64,000 nucleotides of DNA from JANWKQ01 sp964624635 (GCA_964624635.1 CAZUXM010000001.1:62001-126000); one strand, 5' to 3'. Positions 45,402 through 54,655 are shown, numbered from the stretch's first letter. Notes: generated from the sequence alone by a model not told the origin. Numbers and translations are program-made.

Positions 45402-46541
45402 TTACTTCTTAATCATACGACGGGTAATTTTTACTCCATCTACATCTAAAGTTACCATATAGATACCTGTAGAGTATGATGTTACATCAATTTGTTGAGT
45501 AAATGTACCTGCGTTTTTAGTACCTAAGTTTCTGCTTTCAATTACTTTACCTGCTAAATCAGTAACAGTCATAGTAACATCATTGCTTACATTATTCTCA
45601 AGTTCAAAACGAACATTAGCTACATCGCTAGCTGGGTTAGGATAAACTACAAAGTTGATATCCTTAGCATCTTGCTCATCAAGACCCATATTTTCAACGA
45701 TGGTAACTACAGCCCACATACCCCAATGAGTAAAGCTGTTTTCTTCTGGCCACTCAGCTGTTAAGTTTCCGTTACAGTCATTAAACCAATATCCAGTATT
45801 GTTAGCTAATGGAATTAATATAGAGTTATCAGTTGCTGCAATACCAGGACCTAAGTTAACTCTGTAGAAAGCTGCAGGATAAACTTCAGATGGAGAACAG
45901 TCATCAATCTGACCAAATACTACATTAAAAGTATCCAATACAGAAGGATCACGATACTCAGCTCTCATAGCAAATCCCCAGTTTGAACCGGTTCTCATAA
46001 GACCTGGAGCCCAAGATAATACTACACCTGTAGCACCTAAATCAGTATTGGTTACTTCTTGTTGTGACCAAAGTACAGTACCATCAACTGGTCTGCGGCT
46101 TGCATCTAAACCTACTAATTTAATGTCTAAAGTATCATTCATACCTGATGTATTATCATGTACACACCATAAGAAAATACTATCCACTAATACGCTAATA
46201 ACCGCATTGTTTGGAGTAAAGTCAAATGTACTGTAATCTGTTGTTGTATAAAGAGTATCAAATCTTGAATACACCACCGCAAAAGATCCAGTTAAAGTAT
46301 CAGTATTATTACACTGATATGAATTAGTACCATCACCAATACCTCCGTAGTGGCTAATAGTGTTAAAAGTACCATCGTAAGCATCAAGGTCAAGATAAGC
46401 TGTACCGTCAAATCTTGCATTAACACCTGCCGGGATGGTTTTGTTCATTGGCTTGTGCCCTACAATAGGAAAGTTTTGAGCACTTACAGCCAATGTACTA
46501 AATAGCCCGATAGCACAAAATACTGCGTAAAAACGTTTCAT
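45402..46541 (-). CDS. T9SS-secreted protein with C-terminal sorting domain
   Basis: A 379-residue exported protein: signal MKRFYAVFCAIGLFSTLAVSAQ, a central beta-rich domain with the dioxygenase-free, calcium-binding-like look of Bacteroidota cell-surface proteins (YLDLDAYDGTFNTISHYGGIGDG), and a C-terminal type A sorting domain starting near 290 (DINFVVYPNPASDVANVRFEL) and ending GIYMVTLDVDGVKITRRMIKK. It is secreted and anchored by T9SS; its function is unknown. The terminator at 45345 closes the gene. Confidence 0.85.
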   Translation of the reverse strand: MKRFYAVFCAIGLFSTLAVSAQNFPIVGHKPMNKTIPAGVNARFDGTAYLDLDAYDGTFNTISHYGGIGDGTNSYQCNNTDTLTGSFAVVYSRFDTLYTTTDYSTFDFTPNNAVISVLVDSIFLWCVHDNTSGMNDTLDIKLVGLDASRRPVDGTVLWSQQEVTNTDLGATGVVLSWAPGLMRTGSNWGFAMRAEYRDPSVLDTFNVVFGQIDDCSPSEVYPAAFYRVNLGPGIAATDNSILIPLANNTGYWFNDCNGNLTAEWPEENSFTHWGMWAVVTIVENMGLDEQDAKDINFVVYPNPASDVANVRFELENNVSNDVTMTVTDLAGKVIESRNLGTKNAGTFTQQIDVTSYSTGIYMVTLDVDGVKITRRMIKK

Positions 46542-46845
46542 AGAAATTCTTGTTTAATTAATGATTTATCAATTGTTTATACAAACATAATAATTTAAAT
46601 CAATTATTACCAAATTGTTATTGAATTTAACATAGGCCTAAAAAGTCTAAGGAATATTTTATTGATAATGCGTTATAAAGCACATATTAATTACGTATAT
46701 TGTATACCTCTGCTTAACCGATTTAATTTTGTTTTTTGATGAAAAAAATNNNNNNNNNNGCATTTTAATGCTTTTGAGCTATTTTTGGACGTGTATGAGT
46801 GTTTAATTTCGTGGTGAAGTAGAGGTTAATTTGTTTGTGTCAGCT
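46542..46845. other. Intergenic region with a scaffold gap
   Basis: About 300 bases between the T9SS protein and a small secreted protein. It holds the upstream region of 45402-46541 and 10 N bases at 46750-46759. Directly before the N run, ATG at 46742-46744 reads MKK(I/M), the start of a likely lost gene on the plus strand. No other feature is visible. Confidence 0.6.
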
Positions 46846-47226
46846 ATGTATCGTTGTATTTTATTGGGTGTTGTTTTTTTATGCTTTGGTTCTGCTGTTT
46901 TTTCACAAATATCGGAAGTGGAATGTACCGTATACAGAAGAGCCTCCGCTTACATTACCCTTACTCCTGCCCATTATAATGAAGCGCTTTTGCCTCAACC
47001 GGGAGCCACCGTTTATGTATTCTTATATGTGAATACTGATCTGCCCGAAGGAAAACCGGAAGGGTATTATGAAATCGGTACAGCTCAAGTTATTAAATTC
47101 ACCCCTGATATAAAATCAATCATTTTTAAGTTAGACCAGGACATGGATGCCTCCAAATCAAAAACGGGATTGCCACAAATACAACTCATTCAACGATCAA
47201 GAGTGAAAATATCCTGGACTCAATAA
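46846..47226 (+). CDS. Small secreted protein, unknown
   Basis: A 126-residue exported protein from the ATG at 46846 (MYRCILLGVVFLCFGSAVFSQ signal peptide); the listed longer frame starts at TTG and would add only five residues. The mature part EVECTVYRRASAYITLTPAHYNEALLPQPGATVYVFLYVNTDLPEGKPEGYYEIG...has no family I recognise. It ends one base before the convergent DinB gene. Confidence 0.68.
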   Translation: MYRCILLGVVFLCFGSAVFSQISEVECTVYRRASAYITLTPAHYNEALLPQPGATVYVFLYVNTDLPEGKPEGYYEIGTAQVIKFTPDIKSIIFKLDQDMDASKSKTGLPQIQLIQRSRVKISWTQ

Positions 47227-47227
47227 A

Positions 47228-47746
47228 CTATTTTAAATATCTTTCTTTTAAAACTCCCAAGTGATGAAACCTATGACCCGCCGCAACGAATCCTATAATA
47301 GCAGGAGAAATTTCTGTATTATTTGCGGTTCCCGTTATTAATGCTCTTTCCTCCTTCATGTTTTCAAATAAAATTCTGAATGAATCTGCTATAATTGAAT
47401 AATCAATAACTATTTGCTCATAGGTTAATTCATCTGCATATGAATTATCTGCATATAAGTTCTCATCAAATGAAGGAAGATTTATTTTTTCTCCTCTGGA
47501 AATGGCCATTGCTCTATATTGAAAAACTCTTTCTGTATCTGTTAAATGCATTACCATAGTTTTTATACTCCATTTATCAGGTTGGTATTTGTATTTTGAC
47601 TTTTCTTCTGAAATAGAGTTTAAAGTTTCCAATAATGCTAAATGTGATTGATCCAAAGCTGTAATAAGATCAAAATGAGATGGAACTAAGGAAATATACC
47701 CTTTCAAATAATTACTAAGTGTGTCTAATGACGGATAGCTGATCAT
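47228..47746 (-). CDS. DinB-family metal-dependent helical-bundle protein
   Basis: About 172 residues from the ATG at 47744-47746 (MISYPSLDTLSNYLKG), which gives the usual DinB length; a GTG start at 47819 would add 25 residues. Motifs are those of DinB/YfiT: KYKYQPDKWSIKTMVMHLTDTERVFQYRAMAISRGE and the C-terminal AGHRFHHLGVLKERYL, carrying the three metal-site histidines. The family are putative thiol S-transferases or damage-inducible hydrolases; the substrate is unknown. Convergent with the secreted protein at 46846. Confidence 0.87.
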   Translation of the reverse strand: MISYPSLDTLSNYLKGYISLVPSHFDLITALDQSHLALLETLNSISEEKSKYKYQPDKWSIKTMVMHLTDTERVFQYRAMAISRGEKINLPSFDENLYADNSYADELTYEQIVIDYSIIADSFRILFENMKEERALITGTANNTEISPAIIGFVAAGHRFHHLGVLKERYLK

Positions 47747-47968
47747 ATTAAAATAAAATTTATGCAAGGTATAAATTCCATTTGTTTTACCTTCCAATTT
47801 TGACACCCCAGTAATAGCCACAACTGCCTAAGGGTGTGTTATTTGTGATTTACGCCTTACTTTAGCTAACAACCCTACTGCTCCTTAAAAATACTAAGGT
47901 TGGGGGGTGGCTAGTGCTTGATAATATTACAATTAAGTTTTATCTTGGCACTAAATTATTCAAGGTTT

Positions 47969-48679
47969 ATGAAATTAAAGTTACTTCATGTTATCATTTT
48001 AACCGGGTTAGTATTAACCACATTTTCATGTGATGGTTGTAATCAGGGACCTCCTTGTCAGAAAAAATGGCAATTCTTTGTTGTTGAAAATAGTTCACCA
48101 ATAATTGCTGAAATTGATTCGGTTAACACACAAATGAGTTTGCAATGTGCTTCAATGAATCCACACTTGACAGATGATTTTCAAGGAGAAGTGTTTCAAG
48201 AATATTTTACCGGTGATTATAATGTAACGGCACCTTTCAGTAATTTTGTTTCAGGTCCGTTATTACCATTTGACGGTAATCCATATGCCGAAATTATTAT
48301 GTACAATAGCGAGGTACCCGATACCGTGTTGGATACAATGTATGTAAGAGCCGGTATTTCGCGTGATTTTATTTATGCCTCTATAGGAATAAACATAGTT
48401 AAGAAACCCCGACTTTCTACTACTACTTCCGGTACCATGAGAATTCAAAAAATAGGAAATTCATTGCTTGGGCAGGTAATCGCCGGTGGTGATACGGTTA
48501 CTAAAACGATGAGTATGCCGTTTATACCTGTTCGTTTTGCTGTACGCATGGGAAGCTTTAATGATAGTGTGGTATCCAATAATACTGCTATTAAAATTGA
48601 TGCCTTTAATGTATCCGGCACCTCCGGGTCATCATTATTAAGTGATGAGTTTAAATGTAACTCGATAGTACCTTACTAA
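47969..48679 (+). CDS. Lipoprotein, unknown
   Basis: A 236-residue lipoprotein from the ATG at 47969 (MKLKLLHVIILTGLVLTTFSC, lipobox Cys); the upstream frame (MIILQLSFILALNYSRF) is promoter region. The N-terminus after Cys is GCNQGPPC. The mature domain is beta-rich with repeated VPDTVLDTMYVRAG style segments; I see no known family. It is convergent with the LuxE-like gene, one base apart. Confidence 0.7.
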   Translation: MKLKLLHVIILTGLVLTTFSCDGCNQGPPCQKKWQFFVVENSSPIIAEIDSVNTQMSLQCASMNPHLTDDFQGEVFQEYFTGDYNVTAPFSNFVSGPLLPFDGNPYAEIIMYNSEVPDTVLDTMYVRAGISRDFIYASIGINIVKKPRLSTTTSGTMRIQKIGNSLLGQVIAGGDTVTKTMSMPFIPVRFAVRMGSFNDSVVSNNTAIKIDAFNVSGTSGSSLLSDEFKCNSIVPY

Positions 48680-48680
48680 A

Positions 48681-49676
48681 TTAAGAAAATAAGAGGTTAC
48701 ATCCTCTCAGATCTGAATGATCAAATCGCCCTAATACTTCAAAAGTATTGGGGTGATTTTTTTTACCCAAATCCTGAGTAGCAATAAAACAACAAGAGAA
48801 AATATTGGCCAAATCAATCACATTGATTCCACCGGACCGTTCAATAGGTAAATAGCTTTTCGGGTCGTTAGGCTCCCTGATCATTACTTTCATCCAAGAG
48901 GGTGTTTGCAGTGATTGTTCATTTGTAGTATATGCCTGAGATAAAAGTTCCGTCATTCCATATTCGCTATACACATTTTTTAATTTGAACCTGCTTTTGA
49001 GAATTGTATGTAATTCATGCTTTGTTTTTTCCTCCACCATACCCTTCATCCCTCCTGTTTCAATTAGTATTACATGAGATAAATCGATTGGATTTTCTTC
49101 AGCCAGTTTTAATAAAGAGAAACTCACTCCAAATAAAATGGTGGGAATATTTTTTTGTCTATTAACCTCAATTAGTTGAACAAAATCCTGATTTGCTTCT
49201 TTAAAAAAGTATTTATCTTGATTTAGACCTTTCTCCATAAATTGGTTCACCATATAAATCAATGATGAATCAGGCCGTTCAACATATCCTGGTAATAACG
49301 CAACAAAACAATATTGTTCAATTTTCCCGAAGGCTTCCTCAAAACCATGCATTAGCGAATCATTGTACCAACTCAGGTCTGTAACAAAATGTTGGCTTTT
49401 TACTGACCCCGTTGTACCACTACTACGAAAAATGATCTCCTCCTGAACAGTATCATCACAAATGATTTTATGGTATTTATATAATTCTATGGGTAAAAAT
49501 GGGATTTCTTCAACCTGTTGTACATCTGTTGGTGATACATGTAACAATTTGCAAAATTCCCTATATGTTTTGTTGTTTTTATACTGAAATATAAATGCCT
49601 TAAGCGCCAACTCATTGAACCTTTCGGGTGAATGATTCTGAAATATTTCTTTCTGAGTATAAGGTGGAACAATCAT
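48681..49676 (-). CDS. LuxE-like acyl-protein synthetase
   Basis: A 331-residue adenylating enzyme: the phosphate-binding signature FRSSGTTGSVKSQHFV (83-98), LIETGGMKGMVEEKT (about 205-220) and NVYSEYGMTELLSQAY (about 234-249) match LuxE, the acyl-protein synthetase that activates fatty acids in the luciferase aldehyde pathway. Outside Vibrio, LuxE homologues join acyl groups to carriers in various lipid and surface-polymer pathways. No LuxC reductase or LuxD is adjacent. A product of the PKS at 21483 is a conceivable substrate but unproven. Monocistronic on its strand. Confidence 0.85.
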   Translation of the reverse strand: MIVPPYTQKEIFQNHSPERFNELALKAFIFQYKNNKTYREFCKLLHVSPTDVQQVEEIPFLPIELYKYHKIICDDTVQEEIIFRSSGTTGSVKSQHFVTDLSWYNDSLMHGFEEAFGKIEQYCFVALLPGYVERPDSSLIYMVNQFMEKGLNQDKYFFKEANQDFVQLIEVNRQKNIPTILFGVSFSLLKLAEENPIDLSHVILIETGGMKGMVEEKTKHELHTILKSRFKLKNVYSEYGMTELLSQAYTTNEQSLQTPSWMKVMIREPNDPKSYLPIERSGGINVIDLANIFSCCFIATQDLGKKNHPNTFEVLGRFDHSDLRGCNLLFS

Positions 49677-49696
49677 TGAGCGGCTATTATAAATAA

Positions 49697-49727
49697 AAAA
49701 ACATTACTCTTTTGAAGTAATGTTTTT
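49697..49727 (-). terminator. Terminator after the acidic protein gene
   Basis: AAAAACATTACT-CTTTTGA-AGTAATGTTTTT, a perfect 12-bp stem, with a T-tract on the minus strand; it lies 22 bases past the stop at 49749. Confidence 0.8.
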
Positions 49728-49748
49728 CAGTATTGAATTTATTCCCTG

Positions 49749-50063
49749 TTAATACAGGTCTTCATCATCATCTTCGTCAAAAGTATCAAAGTCATCATCA
49801 AACTCTGTTTCATAAAAGTCTTTATCATCCTCATCAAAATCATCGTCGTCTGACTTTTTCTTACCCGGCTTTTTCTCAAAATCATCATCATCCTCTTCCA
49901 TTTCAAAATCTTCGTCTTCATCATCTTCAAACTCGAAGTCTTCATCATCCTCAAAATCGTCCTCATCCTCCGCCGGTTTTTTAGCTGCTGAAATGGAAAT
50001 AGAGCCCTCCTCTTTATTCATGGGTTCTGTTACAAAAACATCAGATGTTGATCTAATCATCAT
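49749..50063 (-). CDS. Extremely acidic disordered protein
   Basis: A 104-residue protein of which about half is Asp/Glu, with phenylalanines at intervals (EDFEMEEDDDDFEKKPGKKKSDDDDF). The only non-acidic stretches are a 30-residue start and KKPGKKK. No signal peptide. I favour the ATG at 50061 (MMIRS). It may be a nucleic-acid mimic, histone chaperone-like or Ca-binding buffer; nothing in it is diagnostic. Frames on the opposite strand are shadows caused by the repetitive GAT/GAA codons. Confidence 0.78.
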   Translation of the reverse strand: MMIRSTSDVFVTEPMNKEEGSISISAAKKPAEDEDDFEDDEDFEFEDDEDEDFEMEEDDDDFEKKPGKKKSDDDDFDEDDKDFYETEFDDDFDTFDEDDDEDLY

Positions 50064-50281
50064 AACTTAAATTTTAAACACAGTGCAATGATATATTAAA
50101 TTGAATTAATTTCAAAAATAGGTCATTTTTTTAATAAAAATGAAATTTGGTGCAGGTTTGCGGAAGTTTGGGGTATTGTTGTTTTTTAACTAAACCGGTT
50201 CTAAAAAATTCAACTGATAATATTTGATTAACTTTAAGGTAAAATTAGAGTCATTTTTTTGTATCGAATTTAAACAAGACT

Positions 50282-50983
50282 ATGAACAATCCCCACAATA
50301 AGATATTATTAGTTGATGATGAGCAGGATATTTTGGAATTTCTTAGCTACAATTTAAGAAAAGAAGGGTATGAGGTTTTTACCAGTACCAACGGCAAAAA
50401 AGCAGTAGAAATTGCCAAAGAACAAAGGCCTCAACTCATCATTCTGGATGTAATGATGCCGGATTTAGACGGTATAGAGACCTGTCGTGAGTTAAGAGCT
50501 GTTGATGATTTGAAAGATGTAGTGATTACCTTTTTAACTGCCCGAGGGGAAGATTATTCTCAGATTGCAGGATTTGATGCAGGTGCTGATGATTATATCA
50601 CCAAACCCATTAAACCAAGAGTACTCATTAGCCGTGTTCAAGCTTTATTGCGCAGGTATAACCCTAACGGAAAGTCTGCTAAAAATCAATCTTCCGGTCA
50701 AACCATTCAAGTTGGGCAAATTACCATTGATAGGGAAGCATACCTGATTAAACATAAAGGTGAAGAAATTCAATTACCTAAAAAAGAATTTGAATTACTG
50801 GCACTTCTGGCCTCAAAACCCGGCAAAGTATTTACCCGTGACGAGATTCTCAAAACGGTTTGGGGGGATGATGTGGTAGTAGGAGACCGAACCATTGATG
50901 TTCATGTACGTAAATTGAGAGAAAAACTGGGTGAAGACTATATCCGAACTGTAAAAGGTGTTGGATATAAATTCGATTTCTAA
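50282..50983 (+). CDS. OmpR/PhoB-family response regulator
   Basis: A 233-residue transcription factor: receiver 1-125 with Asp12/Asp13, phosphoacceptor Asp56 (ILDVMMPDLDG), Thr/Lys at TAR and KP; winged helix 135-232 (LPKKEFELLALLASKPGKVFTRDEILKTVWGDDVVVGDRTIDVHVRKLREKLGEDYIRTVKGVGYKF). It pairs with the kinase starting 23 bases downstream, an arrangement like PhoB-PhoR of Bacteroidota. Targets unknown. Confidence 0.95.
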   Translation: MNNPHNKILLVDDEQDILEFLSYNLRKEGYEVFTSTNGKKAVEIAKEQRPQLIILDVMMPDLDGIETCRELRAVDDLKDVVITFLTARGEDYSQIAGFDAGADDYITKPIKPRVLISRVQALLRRYNPNGKSAKNQSSGQTIQVGQITIDREAYLIKHKGEEIQLPKKEFELLALLASKPGKVFTRDEILKTVWGDDVVVGDRTIDVHVRKLREKLGEDYIRTVKGVGYKFDF

Positions 50984-51006
50984 ATTTGCTCAGGTTTTAA
51001 TACAAC

Positions 51007-52077
51007 ATGACTTTTATTAAAAGAAATGCTACCCCAAAGCAGATTGCTTTATATGTATCTGTTATTGTGATGTTCGTATTGGTAACAATTGTTACCGCTA
51101 CCCAATATTTCCTTTTTAAACAGTTCAACTTATACTTTACTGCCGGATTGATAGTCATATCATTTCTGGTAATTTATTTTGCCTTTAAATTGGCCCTTGA
51201 ATCATTTATATACCGACGCATTAAATTGATATATAAATCTATTCATCAGCTAAAAGTTAAAAGCAATAAAGACGAACTGAAATCTAGAATAAAAGATAGT
51301 GATGACATCATTTCAGATGTAAATACTGATGTATTAGAATGGGCTAAAGGAAAAAAAGATGAGATTGATGAGTTAAAACAATTGGAAGAATACCGAAAAG
51401 AATTTATCGGTAATCTTTCACATGAATTAAAGACCCCTATTTTTAATATTCAAGGATACATTACCACCTTAATTGATGAAGGAGCAGAGGATAAGGAAAT
51501 GATGCAAAAATACCTGCAGAATGCTGAAAGAAATGTAGAAAGGATGATTTCACTGGTAGAAGATCTTGACACCATTCATAAGCTTGAATCCAGCAGAATG
51601 CATTTGGAAATGGAAAAGTTTGATGTGGTAAAACTAGCCCGTGAAGTCATGGATATGCAGGAAATGAAGGCCAAACAAAGGCATGTTGGGCTTACTTTTA
51701 AAGAAGAATATTCAAAACCCTTTTGGGTTTATGCTGATAAACATAGTATCAAACAGGTGTTTACTAATCTCATTGTAAATTCAATTGTATATGGGAATGA
51801 AGGGGGAAATACCAAACTCGCCTTTTATGATATGGATGAAAACATTCTTATAGAAGTAGCTGATGATGGGCCTGGTATTGATGAAAAACATCTTCCACGT
51901 TTATTTGAAAGGTTTTATCGGGTGGATAAAAGCCGTTCAAGACATCAGGGGGGAACAGGTTTGGGTTTATCCATTGTAAAGCACATCCTGGAGTCACATC
52001 AGCAATCAATCAATGTACGCAGCACCATTGGGCGTGGTTCTACCTTTTCTTTTACGCTCAGGAAATTTAAAGCCTGA
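51007..52077 (+). CDS. PhoR-like sensor histidine kinase
   Basis: A 356-residue kinase with two N-terminal membrane spans (about 12-30 and 43-62) and no periplasmic sensor; a HisKA domain with phospho-His139 (NLSHELKTPIFNIQG); and an ATPase domain (VFTNLIVNSIVYG N-box, VADDGPGIDEKHLPRLFERFYRVDKSRSRHQGGTGLGLSIVKHIL G-boxes). It is co-transcribed with the OmpR regulator. Such short PhoR forms usually respond to phosphate through other proteins; the signal here is unknown. Confidence 0.95.
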   Translation: MTFIKRNATPKQIALYVSVIVMFVLVTIVTATQYFLFKQFNLYFTAGLIVISFLVIYFAFKLALESFIYRRIKLIYKSIHQLKVKSNKDELKSRIKDSDDIISDVNTDVLEWAKGKKDEIDELKQLEEYRKEFIGNLSHELKTPIFNIQGYITTLIDEGAEDKEMMQKYLQNAERNVERMISLVEDLDTIHKLESSRMHLEMEKFDVVKLAREVMDMQEMKAKQRHVGLTFKEEYSKPFWVYADKHSIKQVFTNLIVNSIVYGNEGGNTKLAFYDMDENILIEVADDGPGIDEKHLPRLFERFYRVDKSRSRHQGGTGLGLSIVKHILESHQQSINVRSTIGRGSTFSFTLRKFKA

Positions 52078-52165
52078 TTAAACACTTTTAAAACATCCAT
52101 ATTGTGTAGTATTCTTGTGTATTCAAAAAAATTGGTCTAATTTTAATTTATAAATCATTATAACT

Positions 52166-52885
52166 ATGGAATACCAACAGTACGACAACTACCAACCTAA
52201 TTATACCGAATCAGCAGAATTAAAAAACCTTCAGGCCACTTTTATAACCAAAGTGTACGGATGGATGTTTTTAGCATTAATGATTACCGGAATTGTTGCA
52301 TTATTAGCTGCAAGCTCAGAAGCGTATATCAACTTTATTATTCGCAACCCTAATAGTTTATATGGATTAATGATTGGTACTTTTTTACTTGTGGTAGGAA
52401 TATCCTGGGGAATTAATAGAATATCATCATTAGTCGCCACTCTGTTATTCATTTTATATGCTGCCTTGAATGGTGTAACTTTTGGCATCTTATTCCTTGT
52501 TTATACTGCCGGATCAATTGCTTCAACATTTATGGTTACTTCACTAACGTTTGGTATCATGAGTGCTATAGGATATTTTACGAAAAAGGACCTAACAAGT
52601 ATTGGACAATTGCTGATGATGGGTTTAGTAGGAATCATTATTGCCTCTATTGCTAATTGGTTCCTGCAAAGTCCTATGTTATATTGGATCATTACATATG
52701 TTGGGTTATTTATTTTTATTGGCTTAACTGCTTATGACACACAAAAGATCAAAAGAATGGCCATACTTCAAATAGAAAATCCTGAAGCCGGTAAAAAAGG
52801 TGCCATCATTGGAGCACTTACGTTATATCTTGATTTTATCAATATATTTTTATTATTGCTTCGCTTAATGGGAGGCAGAAAATAA
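52166..52885 (+). CDS. Bax inhibitor-1 / YccA family membrane protein
   Basis: A 239-residue protein with seven membrane spans (about 33-55, 59-80, 86-106, 110-132, 140-160, 165-185, 215-235) and family motifs FITKVYGWMFLALMITGIVAL and the C-terminal IYDTQKI-type segment YDTQKIKRMAIL. Homologues are pH-sensitive Ca leak channels or protease-interacting factors; the bacterial role is unclear. It has its own short promoter region and is separated by a strong terminator from dcd. Confidence 0.93.
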   Translation: MEYQQYDNYQPNYTESAELKNLQATFITKVYGWMFLALMITGIVALLAASSEAYINFIIRNPNSLYGLMIGTFLLVVGISWGINRISSLVATLLFILYAALNGVTFGILFLVYTAGSIASTFMVTSLTFGIMSAIGYFTKKDLTSIGQLLMMGLVGIIIASIANWFLQSPMLYWIITYVGLFIFIGLTAYDTQKIKRMAILQIENPEAGKKGAIIGALTLYLDFINIFLLLLRLMGGRK

Positions 52886-52905
52886 TTTTGCGGTGTTATG
52901 TTTAC

Positions 52906-52940
52906 AAAAAAAGCGCAATCGATTTTCGGTTGCGCTTTTT
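52906..52940. terminator. Bidirectional terminator between the BI-1 gene and dcd
   Basis: AAAAAAAGCGCAA, an 11-base loop, TTGCGCTTTTT: 10-bp perfect stem with A- and T-tracts usable from both strands, between two convergent genes. Confidence 0.88.
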
Positions 52941-52959
52941 GTTTTTCACAGTAAATAAT

Positions 52960-53478
52960 CTATTCAAAATCTTTGAATAAAAGACTTGGTTGAATACCTG
53001 AATTTTTTTGGTATTTACCGCTTTTATATAATTCATAATCACCTTCGATACTATGATAAAAGATTTGACAAATTTGTACACCCGGATAAATTCTTATCGG
53101 TTGAACACAAAACATTTCCAAGGTCCAATAACCCGAAAACCCAACATCTCCAAAACCTGCTGTAATATGAACAAATAAACCTAACCTACCTATAGAACTT
53201 CTTCCTTCCAACATAGGTACATATTTATCGGTTTCTGTATATTCTATAGTACGACCTAAATACAGTTTACCGGGGTCCAATAACATCCCTTCTTCAGGAA
53301 TAATTACTGTACTGGCTGTATTTTGACTTTTCATATCCAGAATATGATTATCATATACCAATACTTCATTATGTAAAGTAAGATTATAACTATTAGGATT
53401 TAACTGTGATTCATTGTAAGGAGTAATCTTGATATTTTCTCCTAATTGACTTTTAATTTCTTTTCCGCTAAGAATCAT
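52960..53478 (-). CDS. dcd: dCTP deaminase
   Basis: A 172-residue trimeric enzyme that converts dCTP to dUTP in thymidylate supply. Signatures: LNPNSYNLTLH, the nucleotide-binding VPMLEGRSSIGRLGLFVHITAGFGDVGFSGYWTLEM (catalytic Glu within EGRSS) and IYPGVQICQI. It is slightly shorter than the E. coli enzyme (193), in the normal range for Bacteroidota. Monocistronic. Confidence 0.95.
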   Translation of the reverse strand: MILSGKEIKSQLGENIKITPYNESQLNPNSYNLTLHNEVLVYDNHILDMKSQNTASTVIIPEEGMLLDPGKLYLGRTIEYTETDKYVPMLEGRSSIGRLGLFVHITAGFGDVGFSGYWTLEMFCVQPIRIYPGVQICQIFYHSIEGDYELYKSGKYQKNSGIQPSLLFKDFE

Positions 53479-53627
53479 GGAATTTTATTTGGCGCAAAAT
53501 TAATATTATGCCAATAAGAATAGTAACATTCTTAAAACTTTTGGGAGTATTTATACAAGTGTTATACAACAAGTGAATTATTGTTTTTCAATGATTTATA
53601 TTATTTTGGTTGTATAATACAACTCAA

Positions 53628-54092
53628 ATGAAAAGAAGAACCGTGATGATATTAGTGCTGCTGCTAACTTTACTGATAGCCGGCTCTGTATATGTATATA
53701 AGTTTGTTCTCCATAAAAAGAACCCCGATGTAGAAAATCTAAAAACCGATTTCACGGTATCTGACGTAGATATTATTAGCGAGTGTGAAAAAATGGATAC
53801 GGCAATTAACCGAAAATACAACGATAAAGTGCTGGAGATCAAGGGTAAAATAAGTGGGACTATTCCCGGCGACAGCATTACGTCTGTACAAATGGCTCAA
53901 AGCAACAGTACTATTACCATTGAAATGTATGCCCGATATAATGATGTGGCAAAGAATTTGAAGATAGGAGAAGAAGTAACCATAAAAGCTTTATATATTA
54001 CCTACTTACCGGCTGATCCGCTTTTGCTTGAAATGGGAGACAGTACAGCAAAAGGTGATATTAAACTTAAAAAAGGTTCATTGGTCAAATAA
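53628..54092 (+). CDS. Membrane-anchored OB-fold (tRNA_anti-like) protein
   Basis: About 154 residues from the ATG at 53628 (MKRRTVMILVLLLTLLIAGSVYVYKF, a membrane anchor or signal); the listed frame begins 18 bases earlier with TTG. The remainder (VLEIKGKISGTIPGDSITSVQMAQSNSTITIEMYARYND...GEEVTIKALYITYL) is an OB-fold of the Bacteroidota 'tRNA_anti-like' type (PF12869). It is first of a four-gene plus-strand run (53628-55986), with YceI 16 bases downstream. Function unknown. Confidence 0.78.
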   Translation: MKRRTVMILVLLLTLLIAGSVYVYKFVLHKKNPDVENLKTDFTVSDVDIISECEKMDTAINRKYNDKVLEIKGKISGTIPGDSITSVQMAQSNSTITIEMYARYNDVAKNLKIGEEVTIKALYITYLPADPLLLEMGDSTAKGDIKLKKGSLVK

Positions 54093-54107
54093 TAAAATTA
54101 AAAAATC

Positions 54108-54647
54108 ATGAAGAAAATTATTGTTTTAGCAGCGTTTGCCACATTCACAGGAATGATTTCTGCTCAAAAGTACAAAACCACTACCGGAGCCATTAGTTTT
54201 TATTCTCATGCTACTATTGAGGATATTACTGCTAAAAATAACCAGGTAACCGGTTTATTGGAATCATCCACCGGAGAGCTAGCTTACATAGTATTAATCA
54301 AATCATTTGAGTTTAGCAATGCATTGATGCAATCTCACTTTAATGATAATTATATGCAATCAGATACTTATCCGAAGTCTACTTTCAGTGGTAAAATCAC
54401 CAATAATTCAGAAGTAGATTATTCTAAAAACGGAGATAAACAAATTAGTGTAACCGGTAAACTAATGATTCATGGTGTAACCAAAGACGTTACTTCAGTA
54501 GGAACCATTACTGTTGCAGGAACTAATGTTACTTTAAAATCTACTTTCAAAGTAAAATTGGAAGATTACGGAATTAAAAATGACCGAGTAAAAAATATTG
54601 CCAGTGAAATTGAAATCACGGTAAATACTACTTTAGCCAAACAATAA
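54108..54647 (+). CDS. YceI-family secreted lipocalin-like protein
   Basis: A 179-residue protein with signal peptide MKKIIVLAAFATFTGMISAQ and the YceI pattern: YKTTTGAISFYSHATIEDITAKNNQVTG...YPKSTFSGKI...VTGKLMIHGVTKDVTSVGTI. YceI proteins form a beta-barrel that binds isoprenoid or fatty-acyl amphiphiles in the periplasm. It follows the OB-fold gene closely and precedes a cytochrome-like lipoprotein and a beta-barrel protein, a group repeatedly found together in Bacteroidota. Confidence 0.92.
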   Translation: MKKIIVLAAFATFTGMISAQKYKTTTGAISFYSHATIEDITAKNNQVTGLLESSTGELAYIVLIKSFEFSNALMQSHFNDNYMQSDTYPKSTFSGKITNNSEVDYSKNGDKQISVTGKLMIHGVTKDVTSVGTITVAGTNVTLKSTFKVKLEDYGIKNDRVKNIASEIEITVNTTLAKQ

Positions 54648-54655
54648 ATCAAAGA

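Noticed and set aside
47747..47821. GTG start of the DinB gene
   Set aside because: It would add 25 residues without DinB features; the ATG at 47746 gives the family length.
49733..49984. His/Pro-rich plus-strand frame opposite the acidic gene
   Set aside because: It is the complement of GAT/GAA repeats and has no promoter or signal.
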